Assembly: GCF_023898315.1 (NCBI RefSeq)
Contig: NC_064622.1
Coordinates: 175,542,178-175,606,177 of the forward strand
Direction: 5' to 3'
Length of the DNA stretch: 64,000 nucleotides
Source of the DNA: Schistocerca nitens
Taxonomy: Eukaryota > Arthropoda > Insecta > Orthoptera > Acrididae
How positions within the stretch are numbered: position 1 is the stretch's first letter; the number at the start of each line of letters is the position of its first letter. Positions 19,810 to 30,907 of the stretch are shown one piece after another. The notes beneath the pieces are model-generated. The model saw only the letters and a program-made list of their open reading frames with translations. It ran no database searches and was not told the origin of the DNA. A program made the translations under genes and the position numbers.

Positions 19810-21001
19810 ATTGCCAGTCTGCATTTTATACCCTCTTTGCTCCAGCTATCATCAGTTATTTTGCTCCTCAAGTATGAAATTCATCTACTGCTTTTAGTGT
19901 CTCATTTCCTAATCTAACTCCCTCAGCATCACCTGATTTAATTCTACTACATTCCATTACCATTGTTTTACTTTTGTTGATGTTAATCTCATATCCCCAT
20001 TTCAAAACACTGTAAATTCCATTGAACTGCCCTTTCAAATCCTGTGCTGTCTCTGACAGAATTACTATGTCATAAGCAAACATAAAAGTTTTTTATATCT
20101 TCTTCCTCAACTTTAATTCCTTCTCCAAATCTTTCCTTTAGTACTTTCTCAGCATGTAGATGAAGTAACATGAGGGATGGGCTACAACTCTGTCTCAATT
20201 TTTTGTCAACTATGGCTTCTGTTTCATGCTCTTGACCCTTATAACTATCATCTGCTTTCTGTGAAAGTTGTATATAACCTCCCCTCATCCCCATGTATTT
20301 TACTCCTACCACCTTCAGAATTCCAGCTGACATGATTGAAAGCATTCTACAAACCTAAAAAAGCTAAAATGCAGGTTTGACTTTCCTTAACCTATCTTCT
20401 AAGATAAGTTGTAGAGTTATGTGTTCCTGCATTTCCCCTAAAGCCAAACTGATCTTCCCCAAAGTTGGCTTCTACCAGTTTTTTCCATTCATATTAGACT
20501 TTGCAGCCATGACTTATTAAACTGATAGTCTGGTAATAATCACACCTTTCAGTATCTGCTTTCTGTGGAATTGGAATTTTCTTCTTGAATTCTGAGGCTA
20601 TTTTTCTTTTCTCATACATCAATGTGCAACTGGGCAGAATAGTTTTGTTATGATTGGCTCTCCCAAAGATATCAATAGTTATAATGGAATGTCATCTACT
20701 CCAGGGGCCTTGTTTTGACTTAGGTCTTTAAGTGTTCTCTCAAATTCACCTTGCAGCATCATATCTGGTACCTCATCTTCATCTATGTTCTCTTCCCTTT
20801 CTATAATAATGACTTCAAGTTCATTTTCCTTGAGTAGATCCTCTATATACTCCTTCCAGCTTTCAGTTTTCCCTACTTTGCTTAATACTGGTTTTTCATC
20901 TGAGCCCTTGATATTCATACAGCTGCTTCTCATTCCTCCAAATATCTCTTTAATTTTACCAATTAAGGGATCTAACTTTCCATGCTCCTATCCACAGACT
21001 G

Positions 21002-21236
21002 ACAGTTCTGTTTTTCTGATGACAACATCCTCCTGAGTAGTCACCACATGGATATCCAAACTGGGGACTACTTTACCTTCAGAATGTTTTACCCAAGAGA
21101 ATGCCTTCATAATTTAACAGTTACAATACTTTTTGCCTATGATGATGTGCTCCTGAGTAGCCCTCCCAGAGATTTGAGTGAGAGACTATTTAACCTATGG
21201 AGTACTTTTCCCAGGAGGATGCCTTCATCATTTAAC
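21002..21236 (-). repeat. About 117-bp tandem duplication in the A3 leader
   Basis: 21002-21116 and 21117-21236 each run from an ACAGTT start through 'TCCTGAGTAG' (21031 and 21151) to 'GCCTTCATNATTTAAC'. They have diverged by many substitutions, so this duplication is older than the one at 19572. Other copies have one unit. Confidence 0.75.
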
Positions 21237-21297
21237 CAACAATAGAGCCTCAAGGCCTCAGAAAAAATATCAGCTGTAGTTTCCCCTTGCTTTCATC

Positions 21298-21608
21298 TGG
21301 AAAGAGCCGTTTGAATTTCAGTGGTGTGTCCAGTCAGCTTCTTCGGATACTGCAAAGTATTCTCACTGCCTGGACTGCAATCAGGCTGAGAACTATTGTT
21401 GATATTGTACCAGAATTAATAGCTGAGTTTTACTCCTGATACATGCCATTTGATGCTCTTTAGTTTTTCTGAGTCCACACTAACACACTGATATTCCATG
21501 AAATGTACAGTCTCTCAGAATTTTCAAGTTCTGCTGGTGGATATTAAGGTCTACAAGAACTTAATGAATTGAATGCCAGAATCCAACCCTTGTTTAAATT
21601 GAAACATA
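21298..21608. other. No recognised feature
   Basis: Spacer between LINE-A A3 and a GC-rich block. No open frame or repeat signal seen. Confidence 0.45.
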
Positions 21609-22517
21609 TGTTAGCAGCAGACACAGTGGCTGTGCTGAAGACTGAGATGGCGTGGAGTTTTACAATTATTTATTGAACTTTCTTTACAATTTCTCCCTCG
21701 TCGTCATTGCCTAGCCCTGCGGATCCCTCCGCCTGGCTGCTGCTGTGAAGATTCTCCGACAATGCGCGCAACACACGCTGCTGATCACACTTGGAAGCCT
21801 CAGGCCACCAGTGCTCCGCTGACCCCAGGATGCCCCGTGGTTGAGATGAACTCGTCTCCGCTTGGCACCCCCAGTACGGGCATGCCCATGGAGCCACGTC
21901 GCCGTGAGGTCAGCTGCCGACACCTGCTGCACTGGCGGCTGGGAAGCTGTCAGTCACGATGTCTGCGAGGTCCTGTCCAGGACGGACCACGCGCCATGGG
22001 GCCGGGTTGCCGTGAAGTCCGAGCATCTGTCCCCGGGGGCGCCTGTGACCAAGACCATGCTGCGGCCGGTCCTGCTGGAAGTTATCACTGTAGTTAGTCA
22101 GCTATGGTACCAACCGAACTTGGGCCGACCTCCAGAGCTGAAGTTGACTTCTGGCGGTGAACGGATGACTCCTGCGAGCTGGAACAGACTTCCGGAATCG
22201 TCACCTACGAAGATTGAACATTCGGACATGGACCATGTCCATCCTCAGATCCGAACTGCTTCCTAATGGCTTCTGACTGTTGCTGCCTGCGCTCTACTAT
22301 TTATATCCAGCAGGAGGACGTTTTTTACCCTTGGTGGCAGCTTTTTGTTATTACTCCCGCAGTATATTGCAGCGTAACTTAGAGTGCTGGCCTCACTTCC
22401 CCTTAATCAGCACTCTCCAGCCTTCGCTCGGTGCTTGGTCTGTGTGCGTCCTTGCATCAGTCTGTTGGTAGACTGCTGCTGTCAGCAAGGCTATCTGTGC
22501 CTGCTTACTTCATAACA
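21609..22517 (-). repeat. Possible solo LTR
   Basis: On the minus strand this 909-bp block starts TGTTATGAAG and ends CTGCTAACA, so it has TG...CA ends with a 5-bp inverted terminal match (TGTTA/TAACA). A TATA box, TATAAATAG, lies at 22305-22297, about 210 bp from its start. An AATAAA signal lies at 21674-21669, about 60 bp from its end, which is the U3-R-U5 order of an LTR. It is much richer in GC than its flanks. No target duplication is visible (left CATA, right CCTC), so the ends or the interpretation may be wrong. Confidence 0.45.
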
Positions 22518-23695
22518 CCTCAATCACTGGCGTGCCTCTGTTTTGCCATTCTCCACTGCGTGAAGCAATGCTTACTACATGTGGCCGCAACACATATGTC
22601 ACTATTTACTAGGTTTTCTGACATATTCATTTTGATAGACTCATTAATTATGCTGCTGCAAAACTTGAGTTTTGCACCACAATACTGGTCTCATCTCATT
22701 CATTTCATGATTATATTTGAGGTAGTGCTCAGTGTCAGTTCATTTGCCTCTATGTTTTAGTTGGGTGTGTTGCTAATGTTCCACACATCTCTCCTTGACT
22801 GTCCTAACATTCTGCCTCATGTAAGACACACCATATTTGCATGGAATATGGTACATACCTGACATTCAGAGACCTTTATCGACTTTCAAGTTACAAAGAA
22901 AATTTTGTTTTATGTTTGTTGATGAGAGTAAAATACAGTGGATGCTGTTTTCATAGGAGTCTTTCAATCTTTCTTCCTCTCTGCCATTTCCTTGCTGAAA
23001 CTACATTAGTTTGATTTTTATAACTGGTATTTGGCTAGTAGTTGCAGGAGAGGTGGTGGCATACAGTTTCTGACCAAATAACTTTGTGCCACTATCCTGG
23101 ATTAAACTCTAAACATTTTCACAGTGTTACATGGAGTGAGAGCATGTAACACTGTTGATGGTGAAATGTGTTTTATTCATCTCATAATGTAGACAATTTC
23201 AGAACATGTGTCTGATGTACAGGAGACATGTCAAGGTAACAAATTGCTTATTTAAAATTTTGTCACACTTACAATAATACTTTGTGGAGAATTTACTTAC
23301 TTAAAATTTGTCAAGCTTAAAATATTTACATCTGCTATAACTATCAAAAATTTTCATTCCATTTTAGGGATCCAGCTCAAAGTATCACTTTGTCCTTCAT
23401 GAAATCTTCCACAGAGTAGCAGCATCATTCAATTAGAAAATCATGTAACTTGCTTTTTAAAATATTTATCTTCCTATTCATTATGTCACACCCTTTTTTT
23501 GTGTTGTGAATTTTCATGGCTCTATACTGAGGAGTCTGAGAGCACAGTTTTAAGTGATGAGAGGTAAGCATAAAGTTTTCTTTATGTCTTGTACCATATG
23601 AGTGTTCAAAATGATTTTTTTTAATAGCTCAGGTCTGATGTGTAGGAAAAGAACCACCTCAAAGATGTATAAAGAGGCGACAGTTAATATTTTTA
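22518..23695. other. No recognised feature
   Basis: Mostly AT-rich DNA. The open frame around 22431-22760 is hydrophobic and without family resemblance. No transposon end seen. Confidence 0.45.
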
Positions 23696-23699
23696 GGTC

Positions 23700-24755
23700 T
23701 TTAAATAATGGTCAACATGATGCCCTTGGCTGTTCAGAGCACATGATGTGAATGATTCTTTTTTGCAACTTTAAAATTCGTGTAATGTTTCCCGAGTTTC
23801 CCCCAAAAATTATGCCATATCGAATAACCAGTTCAAAGTAGCTATAATATGCTATTTTCCTGGTGGACATATCAGTGGTACAAGTTAAAATTTCCAGTGC
23901 AAATGCAAGGCTGTTTAATTTATTTGCTATACGTTCTATATGAGAATTCCAACTCAAAAGTTCTCTCTAAGTTTATTCCCAGGAACCTGAGTGAGTCAAG
24001 TTCTTGCATTTTTTGATTTTTGTGAGTGATACAGATTTCTTCAGTTTCCGACTGTTTGCTTTTAAAACTCATCATGTGGATTTTTGAAATGTTTAGCCTT
24101 AAGCCATTTAGACTGAACCGTGTTTCCAGGTTACTTAACGTATTCATGACACTCTGTGGTATATTTACATAATTTTCATTTTCAATTAGGGCAGAAGTAT
24201 CGTCTGCAAACAAAGTTAAATGAGTATTTATATTGAGAGGCAAGTCATTTACGTAAAACAGGAATAAAATTGATTGAGCCTTGAGGAACACCTTGTGACA
24301 CAGTTTTCCACTCTGAGAAGTAATCTGCTCCATTTGATGTGATTACTACCCTTTGTTTCCCACCAAGAGATGTGATTCAAACCATTTCAAAGCAATATCC
24401 CCTATTCCATATCTGTTGAGCTTGAAAAGCATCAGGGCATGGTTACAGAGTCAAATGCTTTTGTAAGATCACAGAATATTCCTGCGACCTTAGCTTTCCT
24501 ATCTGGTGATGAAGTAATTTTTTCAATAAATTCATTTATCACATCTACTGTGTTTTTGCCTTGTTGGAAGCCAAACTGGTTGTGTGAAATGATATCGTTC
24601 TGTGTGATGAATCTTTGTATCTGTAAAACAGCAATTTTTTCAAATATTTTTGATATGACAGGGAGTATAGAGATGGGGTGATAATCTCCCATATCATCTT
24701 TTGAACGTTTTTTAAACAATGGTTGTACTTCCACGTATTTCAAGAGGTCAGGGAA
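23700..24755 (-). mobile_element. LINE-E: non-LTR RT fragment (jockey/CR1 superfamily)
   Basis: Three frames on the minus strand give RT in order. 24743-24432 (103 codons) has 'DYHPISILPVISKIFEKI', the fingers motif, and 'NQFGFQQGKNTVDVI', ending at 'FCDLTKAFDSV', motif A. 24333-23920 has 'NINTHLTLFADDTSALI', the F-A-D-D palm box intact. 23957-23712 has 'LQKRIIHIMC', the conserved C-terminal helix. No endonuclease or 3' tail is present, so both ends are missing. Not the same family as LINE-A, LINE-B or the CR1 copies here. Confidence 0.75.
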
Positions 24756-24763
24756 GTAACTCT

Positions 24764-24783
24764 ACACACACACACACACACAC
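24764..24783. repeat. CA microsatellite
   Basis: An uninterrupted AC/CA run of about 20 bases directly beside the LINE-E fragment. Confidence 0.95.
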
Positions 24784-24900
24784 CAATTCAGACACATTCA
24801 CTCAGCAGGTACACATAAGACACAACTTTCATACACTGCATGGAAAGGGGCCATTGTGGGGGGAAGAAGAAAGTCTTTACAATTCGGCAAACAACCCTTT

Positions 24901-25121
24901 GAGGTCCCTCAAAATGGTTCAGATGGCTCTGAGCACTACGAGACTTAACTTCTAAGGTCATCAGTCCCCTAGAACTTAGAACTACTTAAACCTAACTAAC
25001 CTAAGGACAGCACACACATCCATGCCCGAGGCAGGATTCGAACCTGCGACTGTAGCGGTCGCGCAGTTCCAGACTGTAGCACCTAGAACTGCTCGGCCAC
25101 TCTGGCCGGCGAGGTCCCTCA
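24901..25121 (-). mobile_element. tRNA-derived SINE, full length
   Basis: Body 25110-24912 on the minus strand, starting GCCGGCCAGAGTGGCCGAGC (A box TGGCCGAGC), B box GGTTCGAATCC, and ending 'CATCTGAACCATTTTG'. The perfect 11-bp duplication GAGGTCCCTCA (24901-24911, 25111-25121) shows LINE-mediated insertion. The head resembles a tRNA with a long variable arm, such as Leu or Ser. Same family as 44686-44850. Confidence 0.9.
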
Positions 25122-25672
25122 GCCAACAATGGTATTTGCACAACAATGTATGGTACTGATACCAATACATTCCAAAAAGTCATATATGAAAACGCTATAT
25201 ATCTCAGGTTCTATTGCTCACAGAAATAAGGGGTCAAGTTTGTTGGATAGCCCTTGGCCTAGCATAGGACAGTTAATATTTTGAAAAATATCAGGAATAT
25301 GACATATTGATACTTGTATTAAAAAAAAATCATTATTGGCCTTTATATGCTGAAAAAAGTATCAATGGAAAGTATTGATGGAAAAAATATCAACATTCAG
25401 GCCTATAAAAATATTGACTGCACATCATAAATATACTGTCAGTTTAGGAGCTGTATATTAAAGTATTGATTTATTATTAGATATGCTGTACATCAACAAG
25501 CTAGCAGCCTGCCTACCCCCTTAAAGCAAGAATTGAAAGGAAAATGATACACTTTCATGTTTGGCAATAATCACTTTGCTAACAATGGTAGATGCATGTA
25601 AGTGGCACAATAAAAGTTGTCTGATGGGTCCTTTATTCGGTTTCATCCCATATTGGATTTCTCCAGAACATT
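25122..25672. other. No recognised feature
   Basis: AT-rich DNA. No open frame or repeat structure I can support. Confidence 0.45.
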
Positions 25673-25876
25673 TCATGTTGTCTTCCATGTTTTTTTCATT
25701 TCTGCCAATGCCAATGACCTAGCATTTTTAGTGTCAAAATTGTGTGCTGAAGTTAAACAATGCAGTTTCTGTTGGTAGTGCAAAGCACCAATTATGTCGG
25801 CATTTCCCATCACATGTCTTTGCTCACCATAAAGACCAATCTTGTCATTTAGATTTTTGTTCATAGTTTTCAGCAA
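25673..25876 (-). CDS. Unidentified ORF, possible terminal exon
   Basis: On the minus strand 68 codons, including the TGA stop at 25673, follow an AG (25878-25877) that could be a splice acceptor. The pyrimidine tract before it is poor. The frame also stays open about 18 codons further upstream, so the acceptor is not required. The protein is polar with helical character (KTMNKNLNDKIGLYGEQ, later NARSLALAEMKKTW) and, unlike the shadow frames around it, has balanced composition with few Ile/Phe runs. I do not recognise it. It may be a host terminal exon, a processed pseudogene or transposon-derived. Confidence 0.3.
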   Translation of the reverse strand: MLKTMNKNLNDKIGLYGEQRHVMGNADIIGALHYQQKLHCLTSAHNFDTKNARSLALAEMKKTWKTT

Positions 25877-26452
25877 CTGTTTTTGAATTAAAAATTGTTT
25901 TTTAATGTAACTGGAGTGCTATTTCTTCACATCAGAAATCTTGTTATTCTGCTCACACTGTCACCCACCAGTGTAATCGGACTTCTTCTTAGTACCACCA
26001 ATACTTGTTTCACACAGTCAAAGAGAAAGACTGGATGCACTGAAAGTGCAAAAAGTAGTAAGACTCCATCACAAGTGAAAGTAAAATTATATTCTACAGC
26101 AATTTCAAAAGAACAATTTCAAATATTTATACCGAAAATTGAGAAAAAATGTAATATAAAATAAAAATACTTTTGATATTTTTTCAACAGCCCTATTAGC
26201 AACCACTTGTATACATACTGGAAGGCAGGATATAATGTAGCTATCCTATAGTATGGGTTGACAATTTAAACACCCTAGAATATAGGAACAAAATTTACAT
26301 ATTACATGCTTACTTCAGTCCAGGCAAACCAAGCAAATCAGTTTATTCTGTTGCATTAGGTGTGGTCTAGAGTGGAACTTAGGTGGCTTATAGAAATGAA
26401 ATTTGTTCATGGGTGGTTCCTGAGAAACCCCTCCCCCCCAAAAAAAACATTA

Positions 26453-26890
26453 TTTTTGGGTATGAAAAGTACCAATTGTGGGATGGCCACTTCTATCATT
26501 TCTATTCATGGTAGATCCTTGACACATTTGCCATATGTTCTTAAGCTGATGTTCCCGGAGAACTTTGAAACTTACTGTAGTTATGCAAAAAACCACAAAA
26601 GCCAGTTTTCAGTCATTTTGCACTGTAGGCTGCAATTATGTAAATAACTAACCACATTAAGTGGCTTAAACTTTAATTGTACATTCTTTACACATTCATC
26701 TAGAAATGCCATTCTCACATTTTTGAAAAGCTGTGTGTGTTATAAAATACACCTGAAAAACCATGATTTTTGGGTTCCAAAAGTACCAATTGTGGGGCTG
26801 GCCATTTCTATAATTTACATTCATGGAAAATCATAAGAAGTTTTACCATATGTTCATAAGATTATTTTCTCAGGGAACCTTGGAACATTT
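26453..26890. repeat. Two imperfect direct repeats, about 313 bp apart
   Basis: 26453-26572 and 26766-26890 share 'TTTTTGGG', 'AAAAGTACCAATTGTGGG', 'TGGCCA.TTCTAT.ATTT', 'CATATGTTC.TAAG' and 'GGGAACCTTGGAAC'-like blocks in the same order. The unit of about 120 bp matches none of the transposons in the window. Between the repeats lies AT-rich sequence. Confidence 0.7.
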
Positions 26891-27231
26891 TTCAATACCA
26901 TTATCTGTTATCAAGATCCAGAGGTTAAAAGTTAATGTGCTCACGATATATAATTTTATGCACATAATATCCAGTCTCAGGTGTAAATGTAGTTTTAACT
27001 GATGTAGTGAATACATGACAAGGATTCTAGGGTAATTGCTAAGGCTCTGAGATGATCAAATTATGGTTTTAGTCAATATATTTTCACGAATAGAACTTTA
27101 TGACATGCTGTCTCTGTGTAATGGGCATTTCACACCAATACAAATATGCCCAGACTGGTACTGCAGTGACAAATAATGAGCCTTAAAAGAGTTTATGTAA
27201 AGCTGGATGACTGCAAATCCAGTAAAATATT

Positions 27232-27682
27232 TATCAACATATTTATATCTAAAAACACAGATGATGTGACTTACCGAACGAAAGTGCTGGCAGGTCGATA
27301 GACACACAAACAAACACAAACATACACACAAAATTCAGTCTGCTTGTGTCTGTGTATGTGCGGATGGATATGTGTGTGTGTGTGAGTGTATACCTGTCCT
27401 TTTTTCCTTTTTCCCCCCTAAGGTAAGTCTTTCCGCTCCTGGGATTGGAATGACTCCTTACCCTCTCCCTTAAAACCCACATCCTTTCGTCTTTCCCTCT
27501 CCTTCCCTCTTTCCTGATGAGGCAACAGTTTGTTGTGAAAGCTTGAATTTTGTGTGTATGTTTGTGTGTGTTTGTGTGTCTATCGACCTGCCAGTACTTT
27601 CGTTTGGTAAGTCACATCATCTGTGTTTTTAGATATATTTTTCCCACGTGGAATGTTTCCCTCTATTATATCAACATATTTA
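27232..27682 (+). mobile_element. Foldback element with TG-rich arms and a hammerhead core
   Basis: TSD TATCAACATATTTA at 27232-27245 and 27669-27682, perfect over 14 bp. Inverted arms of about 60 bp: 27247-27307 (ACAGATGATGTGACTTACC...GGTCGATAGACACAC) against 27574-27634. The right end continues 'CCCACGTGGAATGTTTCCCT' before the TSD, so there is an asymmetric tail, as in the LTR-borne foldback at 5303. The centre holds TG/CA runs and a C/T-rich stretch. No coding frame. Retroposon-like TSD and a tail argue against a cut-and-paste MITE; Penelope-type origin is my inference. Confidence 0.75.
27514..27540 (+). ncRNA. Hammerhead ribozyme-like core (helix II only)
   Basis: CTGATGA (27514-27520), a 6-bp stem GCAACA (27522-27527) with TGTTGT (27531-27536, one G-U pair) around loop GTT, and GAAA (27537-27540). 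The strictly conserved bases on both sides of helix II are intact. Helices I and III cannot be assigned by eye, so catalytic function is unproven. Confidence 0.45.
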
Positions 27683-27690
27683 GTTTTTTA

Positions 27691-28041
27691 AGGTGAAAAT
27701 CATAAGCTGGGTATTTTCAATGAATTGCAATTGATAAGTGAAGTATCCAAAAATGTGAGCAAACAGCTTTTTGTTCGACTTACTTTTATGCATATTTATT
27801 TGTTGTTTGTATGTGCCAAGGTATGTAAATGTTTGGAAGTTATCAAATAAATCTTCAAAACTTTACTGGCCTATAGAATTTGCTGCATATAAGCAGCACA
27901 CCATGCTGTAGCAGGGGTGAAAAAATGCAACTATTTGAGAAAGGATATAGCCAAATGGGGGGGGGGGGGGGATGAGGGGGAGGGGGGAGGTGGTTGCCCC
28001 TATCATCTAAATGAAATTACATGTGACCTGACAGTAGTGTA
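27691..28041. other. AT-rich spacer with a G-run
   Basis: Nothing recognised except a G-rich low-complexity stretch around 27957-27990. Confidence 0.5.
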
Positions 28042-28735
28042 CTGAAACTGAAAAGTTTCCATTTAAATGCATTGCTGCAGTGTATACGCAACATAGCATG
28101 AGTCCCATATGGTTGTATAAACACTGGTAAGTGGGCAAGCAATTAGTGTCACATTAGTAACTTTCCAATGTGCATGCAGTAAATGTGGAACCATGAAATA
28201 CATATGGTAAATGCTTCCAAGCAGGACCAGTCTGCTACTATTTTCTTCACTGTTGAAGAACGAACACTGGTAGACATCCATTGGAGAATGGAGAATGTGT
28301 GTGAGGAAGCATGTCTGCCGAAAAGCACCATTGGGGAATGGTGCAATAAGAGGTGCTGCTGCTTCGTTATATGCATGTCCCCACATTGCAAATGTTGTAA
28401 TGCAGAAGTTACATCAACTCACATGGGAAATATTCAAGCACCCACCCTACAGTACTGATCTCTCCCCATGTGATTATCACACCTACGGTCTCTCAAAAAA
28501 TGACCTTGAAGTGTTGACACTTCCCATCGGACGAGGATCTACAGCAGGCAGTTACAGACTTCTTCATTGAACAGGACACTGTTTCACAAAAAGGGTACCT
28601 TCAACATGGTGAGTGGTGAGTATGTGGGCTGATTGCCTCTATGACCTTGGTAATTTTGCCTGAGTGGTGTACCAATTCTAGACTGTATGCCCTTCAACAG
28701 AAACTTTTTGATCACCTCTTATACTTGATTTGCAA
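28042..28735 (+). mobile_element. Mariner-like element remnant with internal deletion
   Basis: A degraded transposase reads 'FTVEERTLVDIHWRMENV' then 'LPKSTIGEWCNK' (28240-28350, N-terminal helix-turn-helix) and jumps to 'HPPYSTDLSPCDYHTYG' (28438-28490), the C-terminal catalytic segment in which H-P-P-Y-S-P-D-L-x-P-x-D carries the last Asp (here the Asp after C). The middle, with the first two catalytic Asp, is deleted. Ends resemble an inverted pair: 'AAAAGTTTCCATTTAA' on the left and 'CAACAGAAACTTTTTGATC' on the right. Confidence 0.65.
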
Positions 28736-29958
28736 TCACATGATGAAAAAGAGATATGCACTATGGAATGCCACAAGGGCATCAATACAATTAAACTATA
28801 TGTATTGATAGCACTATCAGCCATCCCCTATCCCTATTTTAGCCAAGACCATCTATTGCCAATGTTGGGTTTACTTCAAGTTCATTTGCTTTTTTTTTTT
28901 ATATGCTCATGTCTACTGTCACAATTTATTTATTTTGTCTACTGGCTACCAGTTTTGGTATATAATACCATCTTCTGGCCACCCCTGGCGCACAGTTGTT
29001 ATGCTTGCTTCCCAAGTAAGTGGTCAAATTACTTGAAACCATTAGCCAGTAGGGGGGGAGTGTGACTGTAGACACAGACATGTACATTTTCAGCACTGTG
29101 TTGGTCGCTGTTCCACTATCAATATGTTAGAAATATGAAATGTTGCTATGTGAATCATCAGTTCAGTTCATACTTGCAGTTGAACTTGTGCTGCCGTTTA
29201 TTGTTTTGTATTGTGCGCTGTTCTGAGAGTTTCTAATTATTGATAAGTTTGTAACAAGAAAGAAGAGGGAAAGTGATTTTGATTTGTTCACTAGCATTAC
29301 AGTAAGTTAAAAATATGTATGCACAACAATAATAGCCTAATTACTTGTCTGTAGCAATTTAATGCTAGCACTGGAGTCATTATTTGGAGATGGGTAGAAG
29401 TCTGGGGCTGAAATAGTTCAGTGTTTTACAGTGCAGTGGAGTGGCAAACATCACTACAAATAACATTAAATGAAAATCGGTGCATAAAAATAGACTTGGA
29501 TTTCCTGTGTCACCAAACAATCATGGTGATCAACAAAAATATTGCCCAAATTTCTTTGAAAAAATCGTTCAAAATTCTATCATTAGTAGTCCAAATGGCA
29601 AAATGTCACCCATTCTGGTCATCCAGGCAGTACTCAGTTATGAAAGCCTTTTCTGATATGGGACGATAGGGAGTTGTTTGTGGAGAGCAGAAAGGGTATG
29701 TGATGACAGCACATTCTGTAGTTCATTCATTTGTAAAAGATTTTTTCAGTGGGCTGCTTGAATTTCTCTGAACCGACTGTGCCCTGCATCCACCCCCCCC
29801 TCCCTTTCCTCCACCCCCCCCCCCATTTCATCATAAATCCATTTACAATCATTTACTGTTAAAGGAAAAACATGTAATATCAGATTCCCATCTTTTGTTG
29901 TGATGCATTTTATTTCATTTGGAAACAGTGTACAACTAACAGTTTTTCCAAATTTTCC
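28736..29958. other. Mostly unrecognised sequence
   Basis: A degenerate hammerhead-like motif is at 28950-28977 (minus). The 82-codon frame at 29421-29669 shows no family resemblance. C-rich runs lie near 29790-29825. Confidence 0.4.
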
Positions 29959-29959
29959 A

Positions 29960-30116
29960 CCAAGTGAGGTAGCTCTGTGTCTTGAGATACTGAGCTAGCA
30001 GTCCCTGGATTCTACAGGTGAGATTGTTTGAATCCATCTGCCGGAAACCTTGAATATGGTTTCTGTGGTTTCCCATTTTCAATGTACGTAAATGCTGGTG
30101 ACAATCCCTTACTATA
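29960..30116 (+). mobile_element. Possible tRNA-derived SINE
   Basis: 'GAGGTAGCTCTGTGTCTTGA' could be a degraded A box and 'GATTGTTTGAATCCATC' a degraded B box about 50 bp later, with an unrelated tail. It abuts the 3' tail of LINE-A A4. No duplication could be recognised, so the call is weak. Confidence 0.4.
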
Positions 30117-30136
30117 TGTTGTTGTTGTTGTGGTCT

Positions 30137-30907
30137 TCAGTCCTGAGACTGGTTTGATGCAGCTCTCCATGCTACTCTATCCTGTGCAAGCTTCTTCATC
30201 TCCCAGTACCTACTGCAACCTACATCGTTCTGAATCTGCTTAGTGTATTGATCTCTTGATCTCCCTCTACGATTTTTACCCTCCACGCTGCCCTCCAATG
30301 CTAAATTTGTGATCCCTTGATGCCTCAAAACATGTCCTACCAACCAATAACTTCTTCTAGTCAAGTTGTGCCACAAACTTCTCTTCTCCCCAATCCTATT
30401 CAATATCTCCTCATTAGTTTTGTGATCTACCCACCTTATCTTCAGCATTCTTCTGTAGCACCACATTTCGAAAGCTTCTATTCTCTTCTTGTCCAAACTG
30501 GTTATCGTCCATGTTTCACTTCCATACATGGCTACACTCCATACAAATACTTTCAGAAACGACTTCCTGACACTTAAATCTATACTCGATGTTAACAAAT
30601 TTCTCTTCTTCAGAAACGATTTCCTTGCCATTGCCAGTCTACATTTTATATCCTCTCTACTTCGATCATCATCAGTTATTTTACTCCCTAAATAGCAAAA
30701 CTCCTTTACTACTTTAAGTGTCTCATTTCCTAATCTAATCCCCTCAGCATCACCCGATTTAATTTGACTACATTCCATTATCCTCGTTTTGCTTTTGTTG
30801 ATGTTCATCTTATATCCTCCTTTCAAGACACTGTCCATTCCGTTCAACTGCTCTTCCAAGTCCTTTGCTGTCTCTGACAGAATTACAATGTCATCGGCGA
30901 ACCTCAA
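30137..30907 (-). pseudogene. LINE-A A4 RT palm and C-terminal domain
   Basis: 256 codons starting 'MRFADDIVILSETAKDLEEQL', where F-A-D-D is the RT catalytic box, intact. Then 'KMNINKSKTRIMEC' and 'LGSKITDDDRSREDIKCRL' (thumb), 'SFLKVFVWSVAMYGSETWT', 'IEAFEMWCYRRMLKIRWVDH' and 'GRSRDQYTKQIQNDVG' form the long terminal region typical of this LINE group. It ends at the family stop just before the tail. Confidence 0.85.

Larger units (their letters stand above)
18126..21297 (-). mobile_element. LINE-A copy A3 (minus), split by CR1
   Basis: The 3' tail is the GTT-rich start at 18126 and the family 3' end follows; the 5' leader ends near 21297 at 'TTTCCCCTTGCTTTCA'. A CR1 fragment (18255-19305) splits the terminal domain. 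RT remnants include the palm at 20083-19868, where F-A-D-D has become F-A-Y-D. Two local tandem duplications are present (19572-19809 and 21002-21236). Part of the endonuclease and the middle of the element are absent or too degraded to read. Confidence 0.8.

Noticed and set aside
24912-25110. tRNA gene
   Set aside because: A and B boxes are present but embedded in a SINE with TSD and a non-tRNA tail. The same unit recurs at 44696. The head does not fold into a clean cloverleaf by eye.
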